DNA from: Cytobacillus firmus | Lineage (GTDB): Bacteria > Bacillota > Bacilli > Bacillales > Cytobacillaceae | Assembly (NCBI RefSeq): GCF_023612095.1 | Contig: NZ_CP086235.1 | Span: forward strand, 1,933,501-1,997,500 | Direction: 5' to 3' | Length of the DNA: 64,000 bases | Part shown: piece by piece, positions 26,633 through 34,783 of the stretch | Layout: each line of letters starts with the position of its first letter | Numbering within the stretch: position 1 is the first letter of the stretch | The notes under the pieces: model-generated | What the model was told of the DNA's origin: nothing | Seen by the model: only the letters and a program-made list of their open reading frames with translations | Databases searched by the model: none | Program-made: the position numbers and the translations under genes

Positions 26633-26669
26633 AAAATGGCGGCTGCCGAGATCGGAGCCGCCGTTTTTT
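26633..26669 (-). terminator. Terminator of the CNNM/CorC gene
   Basis: GGCGGCT/AGCCGCC stem with ATTTTTG on the minus strand. Confidence 0.8.
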
Positions 26670-26670
26670 C

Positions 26671-27984
26671 TTAGGCTAACTGGGGCTTGCTTTTGAAAAC
26701 CTCCAGATAATGAAGCTGGTGACCATCTTTTTCGTGGACTTTAAATGTAAATCCATCCGCATCAATCTCTGTTCCTATCTCTGCTTCCATATGCTGTGTA
26801 AGGAACCAGCCGCCAATGGTATCCACGTCTTCATGATCAAAATCTGTGCCAAGCAGATTATTGACATCTTCTATAAGAAGCTTGGAATCCAGGATATAAT
26901 GATCATCGTTCAGCTTTCGTATTTCAGGAACTTCATCCTCATCAAATTCATCACGGATCTCGCCGACTATTTCTTCAAGAATGTCTTCAACCGTCACCAA
27001 ACCGGAAGTTCCGCCATATTCATCCATTAAAATGGCAATATGGATTCGTTCTTTCTGCATTTTGACAAGCAGGTCATGAATGGGAATGCTTTCAATGACA
27101 TGGATGACCGGATTAACAAAGGAGTCTAAATCAAGGTTCTCCGGTGTAATCTTGTCTGTAAGACTGGCTGTCAGAAATTCTTTTACATTAATAAACCCGC
27201 GGATATTGTCTTTATCTCCATCTTCAACAGGGTATCGGGTGTAATTTTCTGTTTGGATGGTTTCCATGATTTCTGCCAGTGTATGATCCGAAGCAATTGT
27301 AATCATCTCCGTACGCGGAACCATGATTTCTTTAGCAATTCTTTCATCAAATTCAAAGATATTGTTCACATACTTCAGTTCATTTTTATTGATTTCACCG
27401 CTTTTATAACTCTCTGATAAAAGGATGCGAAGTTCTTCTTCAGAATGGGCCATTTCATGCTCAGAAGCAGGCTTTAAACCAAATAGGCCAACGAGTACAC
27501 GTGCTGATCCATTTAAGAACCAAATGAAGGGAAACATCACTCGATAGAACCAGATTATCGGCGCTGCGAATGCCATCGTAACTGCTTCCGCTTTTTGAAT
27601 GGCAACTGTTTTTGGTGCAAGCTCTCCTACAACGACATGCAGGAAGGTGACTAAAGCAAAGGCAATACCAAAAGATAAAATATGGGTAAGGGACTCTGCT
27701 ATTTCAAACCTTTCAAATAACGGATGCAATAACTTTTCAACCGTAGGTTCACCAAGCCACCCGAGACCTAATGCGGTGATGGTAATCCCCAATTGACAGG
27801 CCGATAGATACTCATCCAGATGCGAAACGACTCTCTTTGCCGCCATAGCCCTTTTATTCCCTTCAGCAATCAGCTGATCAATTCGGGATACACGGACCTT
27901 TACAATCGCAAACTCAGTTGCTACAAAGAATGCGGTTAATGCTATTAATAATGCAATCAGTAATAAATTTATGGTTGTCAACAA
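26671..27984 (-). CDS. CNNM/CorC (HlyC) family membrane protein with CBS pair
   Basis: A 437-residue protein of the CNNM/CorC family, implicated in Mg2+ or other cation export. An N-terminal CNNM membrane domain (1-190; helices near 5-25, 60-80, 98-118, 130-155) has the conserved [12 protein letters not shown] and [11 protein letters not shown] segments. It is followed by a CBS pair (about 205-330; [36 protein letters not shown]) and a CorC_HlyC C-terminal domain (350-432). The first usable start is TTG 27984; an in-frame TAA lies three codons upstream. The strong ribosome site is 26 nt away, bridged by a hairpin (see separate entry). Confidence 0.92.
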   Translation of the reverse strand: MLTTINLLLIALLIALTAFFVATEFAIVKVRVSRIDQLIAEGNKRAMAAKRVVSHLDEYLSACQLGITITALGLGWLGEPTVEKLLHPLFERFEIAESLTHILSFGIAFALVTFLHVVVGELAPKTVAIQKAEAVTMAFAAPIIWFYRVMFPFIWFLNGSARVLVGLFGLKPASEHEMAHSEEELRILLSESYKSGEINKNELKYVNNIFEFDERIAKEIMVPRTEMITIASDHTLAEIMETIQTENYTRYPVEDGDKDNIRGFINVKEFLTASLTDKITPENLDLDSFVNPVIHVIESIPIHDLLVKMQKERIHIAILMDEYGGTSGLVTVEDILEEIVGEIRDEFDEDEVPEIRKLNDDHYILDSKLLIEDVNNLLGTDFDHEDVDTIGGWFLTQHMEAEIGTEIDADGFTFKVHEKDGHQLHYLEVFKSKPQLA

Positions 27985-28018
27985 GCAGTCTTACTAAAAA
28001 GTAAGACATACACCTCCT
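27984..28018 (-). promoter_or_regulatory. Hairpin-bridged Shine-Dalgarno and TTG start
   Basis: Reading the minus strand: AGGAGGTG (28018-28011), TAT, a perfect hairpin GTCTTACT-TTTT-AGTAAGAC (28007-27988), TGC, then TTG (27984). Linear spacing is 26 nt, too long. Folding the hairpin leaves TAT+TGC, 6 nt. This layout is known from phage T4 gene 38; here it may make translation depend on hairpin stability or temperature (inference). Confidence 0.6.
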
Positions 28019-28104
28019 AAAATGGTAATAATACTAAATAAGTTCACTACTTAAATTGTGCCCAAACAGATATCCATAATGCTCCAAAAATCAAAAAACC
28101 GACA

Positions 28105-28476
28105 TCAGTTCAGCAATAAAAGCAGTGACTGAATTAATGATAAGCTTTCATGTGAAATATTTTTTTTAACGTATTCATATTTTTCCGGATCTGATTTTTT
28201 CAGCTGTGAAAGTGCTTTCGTCACATCCTCCTCCAGATCCTGAATTTTTAGCCTTAGCTCAAGAACATCTACCTCTTCGGAAAATTGGCTGATGACTTTT
28301 TTCTTGATTTCCTCGAGTGACAAACCATCCGCTTTACATTTCTCGATAAAAGCAATACGTTCGATGGAGGAAAAGTCATAATAGCGATAATTTGAAGGTG
28401 AACGTTCAGCTTCTAAAAGACCCAGAGAAGTATAATAATCAATCGTTCGCTTTGTAACCTTTGCTTTTTCAGCCAA
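28105..28476 (-). CDS. MerR-family transcriptional regulator, N-terminus probably frameshifted
   Basis: A MerR-type regulator with the winged-helix segment TKRTIDYYTSLGLLEAERSPSNYRYYD and a C-terminal dimerising coiled coil (about 65-100). The frame upstream of TTG 28476 continues as EKLRIGELAEKAKV, the true start of the helix-turn-helix, but has no start codon. A good site GGAGGG and an ATG at 28505 lie just upstream in another frame (ATGGGGCTGAG). One additional G in that G4 run would give MGAEKLRIGELA. So a one-base deletion, real or a read error, is likely. Otherwise a TTG start would truncate the DNA-binding domain. The regulated gene is unknown. Confidence 0.8.
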   Translation of the reverse strand: MAEKAKVTKRTIDYYTSLGLLEAERSPSNYRYYDFSSIERIAFIEKCKADGLSLEEIKKKVISQFSEEVDVLELRLKIQDLEEDVTKALSQLKKSDPEKYEYVKKNISHESLSLIQSLLLLLN

Positions 28477-28604
28477 TTCTCCTATTCTTAACTTCTCAGC
28501 CCCATGAGGTTCCCTCCAAACTGTTACGTGATGGTTATGAATCTCATTATACTAAACTATCATAGAAAATCAATGAATTTGAATGAAGCAGCAGGGGAGC
28601 TGCG

Positions 28605-28635
28605 AAAAAATAACACCGGATAACCGGTGTTATTT
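28605..28635 (-). terminator. Terminator of the symporter gene
   Basis: AATAACACCGG/CCGGTGTTATT perfect stem with T6 on the minus strand. Confidence 0.85.
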
Positions 28636-28640
28636 TGTGA

Positions 28641-29864
28641 TCAGGCTTTAACAGTCTCTTTCTTTGCTTCTGTTTCTGCGACAATAACTGCACATGCCGC
28701 GTCGCCAGTAATATTGACAGCTGTTCGCGTCATATCAAGCAGACGGTCAATACCGATGATTAATGCGATACCTTCAACCGGCAGGTTAACTGAGTTAAGA
28801 ACCATCGCAAGCATGATCAGACCGACACCAGGCACACCTGCAGTACCAACGCTGGCAAGAACTGCCGTAAGCACAACCGTGATAAGCTGTGTGAGTGATA
28901 AATCCACATTAAATACCTGTGCGATAAATATAGTAGCAACACCCTGCATGATGGCTGTTCCATCCATGTTTATAGTCGCACCCAGCGGCTGCACAAAGCT
29001 GCTGATTGATTCAGGAACTTTCAGATTCTTTTGGGCAGTACTCATGGAAATCGGCAATGTGGCATTACTGCTTGAAGTACTGAACGCTACTCCCATGGCA
29101 GGTGCAAATCCCTTAAAGAAGGTTAATGGATTTCTTTTTGCAATGAGTGCGATTGAACCGCCATAGGTGATAATGGCATGGACAAGAAGGGCAAGAACCA
29201 CCACAATCATATAAAGTCCCATTGCCTTAATAGCATCGAGACCCTGGCTTCCAACAGCAGAAACAATAAGTCCGAATGTTCCATATGGCGCAAATTTCAT
29301 AACCAGATTAACAAGGTACATCATTATGTCATTGCCCTGTTCAATCAGGTTTAAAATACCTTTCGTTTTATTGCCTAGCATTGTTAAGGCAAAGCCGACG
29401 AAAATAGAGAACGTGATGATCTGCAGCATATTTCCTTCTGTGAAGGCTTTCACCGGATTGGTTGGAATAATATTTAATAAGGTTTCAGAGACAGGTGGAG
29501 CTTCTTTAGATTCATACTCCACGTTTGTTACGTCAAATTCGCCAACATTTCCCGGCTGGATAATGGATGCTAATGCTAATCCTATGATTATTGCAATACT
29601 GGTAGTAACTAAAAAGTACGATATCGTTTTGACACCTATTCTTCCTAATTTCTTTGGATCACCAAGACCAGCTGTACCAAGAGTGATGGAAAAGAATACA
29701 ATCGGGACAACCAGCATGTTGATTAAGTTTAAAAAGATTTTTCCAAGCGGTGTAAACACAAACATGTCAAGCTCAGGAAATATTCCAGGCGCAAACAAAT
29801 TAATCAGTAGGCCTGTAATTCCCCCTGCAATCAAAGCAATAATAATTTTAGTAGATAATTTCAT
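28641..29864 (-). CDS. Dicarboxylate/amino acid:cation symporter (DctA/GltP family)
   Basis: A 407-residue DAACS (SLC1-like) sodium- or proton-coupled importer of glutamate, aspartate or C4-dicarboxylates. The family core is visible: the serine-rich loop AFSTSSSNATLPIS (hairpin HP1), NMDGTAIMQGVATIFIAQ (TM7) and the GVPGVGLIMLAMVL HP2 region, then IDRLLDMTRTAVNITGDAA (TM8). ATG 29864 follows GGAGGAACGCG. A c-di-AMP riboswitch lies immediately upstream, implying shut-off when c-di-AMP is high. Glutamate is the likelier osmotically relevant substrate, but the sequence alone does not decide. Confidence 0.9.
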   Translation of the reverse strand: MKLSTKIIIALIAGGITGLLINLFAPGIFPELDMFVFTPLGKIFLNLINMLVVPIVFFSITLGTAGLGDPKKLGRIGVKTISYFLVTTSIAIIIGLALASIIQPGNVGEFDVTNVEYESKEAPPVSETLLNIIPTNPVKAFTEGNMLQIITFSIFVGFALTMLGNKTKGILNLIEQGNDIMMYLVNLVMKFAPYGTFGLIVSAVGSQGLDAIKAMGLYMIVVVLALLVHAIITYGGSIALIAKRNPLTFFKGFAPAMGVAFSTSSSNATLPISMSTAQKNLKVPESISSFVQPLGATINMDGTAIMQGVATIFIAQVFNVDLSLTQLITVVLTAVLASVGTAGVPGVGLIMLAMVLNSVNLPVEGIALIIGIDRLLDMTRTAVNITGDAACAVIVAETEAKKETVKA

Positions 29865-29973
29865 ACGCGTTCCTCCAATGAATGATGCAAAAAAATGTAA
29901 ATTATAGACACAAAAAATAATGTCCTTCCCTATATTACCCCCAAAAAACATAAACCTAACCTAAAAAGGCCAC

Positions 29974-30147
29974 AAAAAAACACAGAGGTATACCCGCTGT
30001 GCTTATATGCAGTGTTTCCCTCTCAACACGCTTACGAGGTTAGCTGTCGGGTTTGGGTCTTGAGAGTACCCTACCTGTAAAAGGATTCACCCCAGGTACT
30101 TTTATCAAAAAGTACAATTGGTTCCCCCGCTCAATTAAGATTAAGCG
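29974..30147 (-). ncRNA. c-di-AMP (ydaO/yuaA) riboswitch with terminator
   Basis: On the minus strand, P1 CGCTTA (30147) pairs with TAAGCG (30029). The conserved blocks follow in order: GAGCGGGGGAACCAA, GGGGTGAATCC, AGGGTACTCTC, CCCGACAGCTAACCTCG. Downstream CACAG...CTGTG plus T7 (29974-30002) is an intrinsic terminator. It precedes the DAACS symporter gene. The class is an OFF switch for c-di-AMP. Confidence 0.93.
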
Positions 30148-30264
30148 AAAATTATTTATATTTTTTTAATATAATAACAAAGAATTAAGAAAGTTGTAAA
30201 CAGCACTTTTATTTCCAAGAATCTATTGTTCTAGTAATAATGATTGTATTATGAGGAAATAAAC

Positions 30265-30789
30265 CTATTTTCGCAAAACTGTAATAAAGCCGTCCAGAAT
30301 ATCGTGACTCACAGTAAATCCCTTCTGTGTATAAAATTCAAGGGCATCTGCATTCCCATTTGACACATAAATAAAATAATCTTCCACTTCTTTAAATTGA
30401 CTTAACCATTCCATTGACATGTTAAAAAGCACGGACCCAATTCCGTATTGCCGGTAGCCATCTTTAATAAAAAATTGTGATAAGCAGCCAACATTGTCTT
30501 TCTCCACTGAAGATAAATCAAAAAAAGTTGCGAAATCATTGGAGTAGGCTTCCTTAGGAGAAACATTGGAATAGACATAGCCGACGACTTCTTCATCATC
30601 CTTAACGATCACAATATAATTATGTATAGCAGATTTTACTGATGGAACCATCCTTGTTTCAAAATTCATGCTGTCAAAACGCTCAGGTGTTATATGTGCC
30701 TTTGATTTCTGGAAAGCCATCAGCTCATTGCATAAATCCCGGCAAAGGCTGATATTGTTTTCTGTTATCACTTCATATTTTAGATTCAT
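30265..30789 (-). CDS. GNAT N-acetyltransferase
   Basis: A 174-residue GNAT-fold acetyltransferase. The acetyl-CoA-binding motif A reads SQFFIKDGYRQYGIGSVLFN (Q/RxxGxG/A-type loop YRQYGIGS). The C-terminal strand and helix ISNGNADALEFYTQKGFTVSHD-like region is also present (YVSNGNADALEFYTQKGF). The acceptor is unknown. GGGGGTGAA precedes the ATG. Transcribed alone, divergent from another GNAT gene (30896). Confidence 0.85.
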   Translation of the reverse strand: MNLKYEVITENNISLCRDLCNELMAFQKSKAHITPERFDSMNFETRMVPSVKSAIHNYIVIVKDDEEVVGYVYSNVSPKEAYSNDFATFFDLSSVEKDNVGCLSQFFIKDGYRQYGIGSVLFNMSMEWLSQFKEVEDYFIYVSNGNADALEFYTQKGFTVSHDILDGFITVLRK

Positions 30790-30895
30790 CTAATTCACCC
30801 CCTAAATCATTTTATATTGGAAGGGACTCATTCGTCCAAAAAAAGAGGGGATTTTTTTTCGATAGAGAAATTTTATATGAAAAAAGGGGACTATC

Positions 30896-31351
30896 ATGAT
30901 TAAGGAAATAAATATTAAAGACCGAACAGCCGCTGAGCAGGTTCTAAGCGTGCAGCTGCCTGCGTATAAAATTGAGGCTGAAATCATTGGATGTCCTGAT
31001 TTACCGCCTTTGAAAGATACTGCTGCTACTCTGCAAATTACCGGAGAGACCTTCTTTGGGTACTTTATTGTAGAAAAATTATGCGGTGCGATTTCCTTTA
31101 AAGAGAAGAATGATATTTTAGATATTCACAGACTGATTGTACATCCTGAACATTTTAGGAAGGGAATTGCACAAAAGCTGCTGAACTTCATTGAACGGAG
31201 GCAGATGATAAAAAAAATGGTTGTCACAACCGGCTCCAAGAATACTCCAGCTGTCGCATTTTATCTGAAGAATGGATTTAGAGAGGTTGAAAAAATTGAC
31301 ATAAATGAATCACTGACTATTTCTGCTTTTGAAAAATATTTATACAATTGA
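30896..31351 (+). CDS. GNAT N-acetyltransferase
   Basis: A 151-residue GNAT protein. The core is DIHRLIVHPEHFRKGIAQKL (motif A, with FRKGIA as the pyrophosphate loop) followed by TGSKNTPAVAFYLKNGFREVE (motif B). It most resembles small stand-alone acetyltransferases of Bacillus with no assigned substrate. AAAGGGGAC precedes the ATG. A terminator follows. Confidence 0.85.
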   Translation: MIKEINIKDRTAAEQVLSVQLPAYKIEAEIIGCPDLPPLKDTAATLQITGETFFGYFIVEKLCGAISFKEKNDILDIHRLIVHPEHFRKGIAQKLLNFIERRQMIKKMVVTTGSKNTPAVAFYLKNGFREVEKIDINESLTISAFEKYLYN

Positions 31352-31354
31352 TTT

Positions 31355-31390
31355 AGCGGTTCTTCTGATATGAAGGATCGCTCTTTTTTA
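31355..31390 (+). terminator. Rho-independent terminator
   Basis: AGCGGTTCTTC/GAAGGATCGCT hairpin followed by TTTTTT. Confidence 0.75.
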
Positions 31391-31485
31391 CAAAAAATAT
31401 GGAAAATTATGATATATTTTTATAGAGTCCGCTATTGTCCGCTATTGCTTCATGTCATTGGAAAGATACCAAAAGGGGAGTACTC

Positions 31486-32496
31486 ATGTTAATTGATAAA
31501 AAGTTACGTTCTGTAATTAATAATGTTGGTTTTTCTGGTGTTGTACTTATGAAAGAAAAGGAGAATAATCTCCTTCAACTAGCAGAAGGGTATGCAGATA
31601 GAGCAAATGAAACCCCCAATAATCCAGGTACCAGGTTTGGCATCGCCTCAGGATGTAAAATTTTTACGGCGGTAGGCATTTGTCAATTAGTCGAGAAGGG
31701 AATCCTATCATTCGAAACAAGGCTTAATGATGTATTGGAGAATGTTTTTCCTTTCTTTGATGAGACTATTACGATTCATCATCTGTTAACCCATTCATCT
31801 GGGGTGCCTGACTATTTTGATGAATCAGTTATGGATGATTTTGAAGAGCTGTGGAAAGAAAGGCCAATGTACCTATTGAATCATCTTAGAGACTTTCTTC
31901 CTATGTTCCAAAATAAAAAAATGATGTTTAAGCCGGGGGAGAAATTCCATTATAATAATGCCGGATATATACTATTGGGATTAATAATAGAGAAGATGAC
32001 TGGACTGAGTTTCCAGGATTATATCCAGTCTCATATTTTTGAACCATGTGGAATGAAGAATTCAGACTATTTCCGATTCGACAGTCTCCCTGAGAATACA
32101 GCAATTGGTTATATAGATAATGAAGAGGATGGGACATGGAGAACCAATATTTATTCATTGCCCGTCAGAGGCGGTTCTGATGGAGGAGCCTATGTTACTG
32201 CTCAGGATATGATCTTATTTTGGGAAGCATTGTGTACGTCTAAGCTTATAAGCGAGGAGTATACTGAAAAGCTTATGACCCCGCATGTTCAAGCAGATGA
32301 GAATGAGTATTACGGCTACGGTTTATGGATCATCAAGAAAAACGAAGTTATTTTCAAGTATCACCTCATGGGCTATGACCCGGGTGTCAGCTTTCATTCT
32401 GCCTATTATCCACAAAGCGAAATAACCATTGCGGTGACATCAAATAAATCATATGGGCCCTTTACAATAATGGAAGAGATAGAAAAAGATCTTTAG
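31486..32496 (+). CDS. Serine hydrolase of the beta-lactamase class C / PBP4 family
   Basis: A 336-residue serine hydrolase of the esterase/class C beta-lactamase family. The SxxK catalytic motif is IASGCK (S55, K58), YxN is YNNAGY near residue 144, and an HxG-like motif (HLMGYDPG) is near 295. No signal peptide is visible, so it is probably a cytosolic esterase or peptidase rather than a periplasmic beta-lactamase. The start is ATG 31486, preceded by AAAGGGGAG; the longer frame from 31435 lies upstream of this site. A short duplication (GTCCGCTATT twice) lies at about 31427-31446. Confidence 0.85.
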   Translation: MLIDKKLRSVINNVGFSGVVLMKEKENNLLQLAEGYADRANETPNNPGTRFGIASGCKIFTAVGICQLVEKGILSFETRLNDVLENVFPFFDETITIHHLLTHSSGVPDYFDESVMDDFEELWKERPMYLLNHLRDFLPMFQNKKMMFKPGEKFHYNNAGYILLGLIIEKMTGLSFQDYIQSHIFEPCGMKNSDYFRFDSLPENTAIGYIDNEEDGTWRTNIYSLPVRGGSDGGAYVTAQDMILFWEALCTSKLISEEYTEKLMTPHVQADENEYYGYGLWIIKKNEVIFKYHLMGYDPGVSFHSAYYPQSEITIAVTSNKSYGPFTIMEEIEKDL

Positions 32497-32693
32497 AAAC
32501 GTGCAGTTTTTGTATCTAGAGTTTGTTTTGATTAAAGGAAGCGGTTGTATAAATTTAATGTTAAGTTTTGTAAAATAGTAAATTTCGGGACCAATACCCC
32601 ATGCTATGGCCGAAGGTGTTCATTTATACTGGGAGTTGATCGTGTCTTTTCTGATTATTCTAAGTCATTTCAAAACATTATGGAGGCGAATGA

Positions 32694-33857
32694 ATGCTGA
32701 ATCGTAAGAGAAAAGGTCTGCTGTTATCGCTTATTCTATTTGCTGCCATTCTCGTTGTAATGCAGCCCATTCAAGATTCAATAACAAGGGCAGCTGCGGG
32801 AGATGGCTCCTGGTCATCACCTTATTCGGTTTCACAGGGTATCAATGCTCAAAATAACACTGCTAAAACTGTTCAAGGCTATGTGGTAGGACAGCCGACT
32901 GCAACCAATACGGTTATCACCAGCGGGTTTCCAAATGACTATGCCTTAGCGCTGGCGGATAGTCCATCAGAGACCAGCACGGCAAAGATGCTTTATGTTC
33001 AAATCCCATCCTCCTTTCGCTCAAGCTTTGGTCTGAAATCGAACCCAACGCTGATGGGAAAGAAAGTTAAGATAAGCGGGAAACTGACTGCCTATTTTTC
33101 TCATCCGGGACTTAAGGACGGAACAGCTTTTGAGCAGGATGGCGGCGGTACATCTGACCCGGATCCCGGACCTGGAGGATATTATGATGCTGCAAATGGA
33201 AAAACAGGTGAATCTTTAAAATCTGCTCTTCATAACATCATTGATGACCATACTGAAATTTCCTATTCCAATGTATGGGAAGCTCTTCGTGAAACAGACG
33301 AAGATCCGGCTAATCCGACTAACGTCATCCTTTTATATACCGGCCGTTCTCAGGGCAAATTCACCAATGGATCCGGGGTCAATGATTGGAACAGGGAACA
33401 TGTGTGGGCTAAATCGCACGGAGATTTTGGCACAGCGATGGGGGCGGGAACTGACCTTCATCATTTGCGGCCAACAGATGCTTCTGTAAATAGTTCAAGA
33501 GGAAATCTTGATTTTGATAATGGTGGCTCCCAGCATTCTGAAGCACTTGGAAATTACTATGACTCAGATTCCTGGGAACCAAGGGATGCCATAAAAGGCG
33601 ATGTAGCCCGAATGCTGTTTTATATGGCTGTCCGCTATGAAGGAGACAGCGGAGAAGTGGATCTGGAGCTAAACAATGCAGTAAATAACGGTTCTGCTCC
33701 TTATCATGGCAAAATGTCTATCCTGCTTGAATGGCATAAGGAAGATCCAGTCGATGATAAAGAACGGAGAAGAAACGAAATCATCTACTCTGATTACCAG
33801 CATAACCGCAATCCGTTTATAGACCATCCCGAGTGGGCATCTGCGATTTGGGAATAA
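32694..33857 (+). CDS. Secreted endonuclease I family nuclease (YurI/Bsn-like) with N-terminal DUF6359-type domain
   Basis: A 387-residue exported nuclease. The signal peptide is clear (KRKGLLLSLILFAAILVVMQ, cleavage near residues 33-35). An OB-like DUF6359-type domain (about 37-145) and a Gly/Pro-rich linker (DPDPGPGG) come next. The endonuclease I domain (about 160-387) has NREHVWAKSHG, TDLHHLRPTDASVNSSRGN and RMLFYMAVRYEG, the bbalpha-metal-type core. It probably degrades extracellular DNA or RNA for nutrient or phosphate use. GGAGGCGA precedes the ATG. Confidence 0.9.
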   Translation: MLNRKRKGLLLSLILFAAILVVMQPIQDSITRAAAGDGSWSSPYSVSQGINAQNNTAKTVQGYVVGQPTATNTVITSGFPNDYALALADSPSETSTAKMLYVQIPSSFRSSFGLKSNPTLMGKKVKISGKLTAYFSHPGLKDGTAFEQDGGGTSDPDPGPGGYYDAANGKTGESLKSALHNIIDDHTEISYSNVWEALRETDEDPANPTNVILLYTGRSQGKFTNGSGVNDWNREHVWAKSHGDFGTAMGAGTDLHHLRPTDASVNSSRGNLDFDNGGSQHSEALGNYYDSDSWEPRDAIKGDVARMLFYMAVRYEGDSGEVDLELNNAVNNGSAPYHGKMSILLEWHKEDPVDDKERRRNEIIYSDYQHNRNPFIDHPEWASAIWE

Positions 33858-33864
33858 CTTTAGG

Positions 33865-33898
33865 AAAAGCACTTTCTTTAAAGGGAGTGCTTTTTTAT
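33865..33898 (+). terminator. Nuclease gene terminator
   Basis: AAAAGCACT/AGTGCTTTTTT hairpin. Confidence 0.8.
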
Positions 33899-33943
33899 AA
33901 TGGCTGTTTTCGCAAGGTTTGTTGCTATTTGTATATTATTTAC

Positions 33944-34080
33944 TGAGTTGATTGGAGCGGAAGGTGCGAGACTCCTGCGGGAGTAGCAGGACAGGTGAGA
34001 CCCCGCAGACGCGCAGCGTGAGGAGGCTCACCGCCTGCCCCGCGGAAAGCGAGCATCCTGTAGCGGAAATCAACGGGCAA
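33944..34080. repeat. 137-bp Bacillus interspersed repeat, copy 2
   Basis: Begins TGAGTTGATTGGAGCGGAAG and ends TAGCGGAAATCAACGGGCAA, matching 8566-8697 at both ends and in the ACTCCTGCGGG and GAGACCCCGCAG blocks. The interior has diverged while keeping complementary blocks. Confidence 0.8.
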
Positions 34081-34190
34081 TATTAATAGGTGAAAAACAA
34101 CAATTTATACGAAAAGAGCCTTTATAATTCACAAATTATCAATATATTCTGAAATAAATAAGAGAATTATTCGGTTATAATTAAATAAAG

Positions 34191-34204
34191 AGAAAGCGTT
34201 TTCA
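34191..34204 (+). promoter_or_regulatory. cre-like site (CcpA)
   Basis: AGAAAGCGTTTTCA fits the catabolite-response consensus TGnAAnCGnWnnCA with one mismatch. It lies just downstream of a TATAAT at 34176-34181 and before the 60-aa ORF, the position of a roadblock repressor. Confidence 0.35.
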
Positions 34205-34234
34205 TTTTATAAAAAAGGGGAAAGGGTGCTGAAA

Positions 34235-34417
34235 ATGAACTATTTAGAAATAAAGAAGAAGCTGGAGGCTGCAAAGCAAGAACTGGAGATCAAAATGCAG
34301 AATCAGGCTGCATCAGAGAGTGAAAAGGAAACCCTGCAGAAAAGGATTGAGAACTACGAGTATATGATTGAATTGACGGATATGAATCACTTTGAAAGAG
34401 GGAATATAATCAGTTAG
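34235..34417 (+). CDS. Small coiled-coil protein, 60 aa
   Basis: A 60-residue highly charged helical peptide (MNYLEIKKKLEAAKQELEI start; heptad pattern across about residues 5-48). No membrane segment or known domain. The ATG at 34235 is preferred to the GTG at 34226 because AAAGGG is then 8 nt away. It is flanked upstream by a promoter-like TATAAT and a cre-like site and downstream by a repeat element. Function unknown. Confidence 0.6.
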   Translation: MNYLEIKKKLEAAKQELEIKMQNQAASESEKETLQKRIENYEYMIELTDMNHFERGNIIS

Positions 34418-34446
34418 AGGCTGGCATGGCAGCCTTCTTTTTTTCG

Positions 34447-34496
34447 CAGACTAATGGGCAGTAAGATCCCCACTGATTGAAGTTTCACTTTATATA
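34447..34496 (-). mobile_element. Two-hairpin repeat element, copy C, internally deleted
   Basis: On the minus strand, left end TAAAGTGAAACTTCAATCAG is joined directly at GTGGGG to right end ATCTTACTGCCCATTAGTCTGCGA. Both full copies carry GTGGGG in the left hairpin and again in the right hairpin, so this looks like a deletion between those short direct repeats. Confidence 0.55.
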
Positions 34497-34562
34497 AAAA
34501 AAAGATTTGACAAGAGATGAACATGGGAGTAATTTATATTTATTAATTTCATAGTAAACCTT

Positions 34563-34748
34563 TTTGCTGAATCATTTGAGCGGGGGAACCAATTTTGATA
34601 AACCTTGTTTATCTTGGGGTGAATCTTAGCATATTAAGGCTAAGAAGGGATACTCTCAATCCCTAATCCGACAGCTAACTCCGTAAGCCAAATCGAGAGA
34701 AGGGTTAATGGAAACCATTGGCCATTCTTTATTAAGAGTGGTTTTTTT
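34563..34748 (+). ncRNA. c-di-AMP (ydaO/yuaA) riboswitch with terminator
   Basis: Conserved blocks in order: GAGCGGGGGAACCAA, TTGGGGTGAATC, AGGGATACTCTCAATCCC, CCGACAGCTAACTCCGTAAGC. The expression platform is CCATTCTT/AAGAGTGG followed by T7 (34717-34748). It controls the ktrA-ktrB operon immediately downstream, as in B. subtilis ktrAB. Confidence 0.94.
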
Positions 34749-34783
34749 GTGTTCATTTTTAAAAAAAGAAGGGAATTTCTTCA

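Noticed and set aside
31427..31446. Tandem GTCCGCTATT duplication as a regulatory site
   Set aside because: Two copies of a 10-mer upstream of one gene only; no further support.
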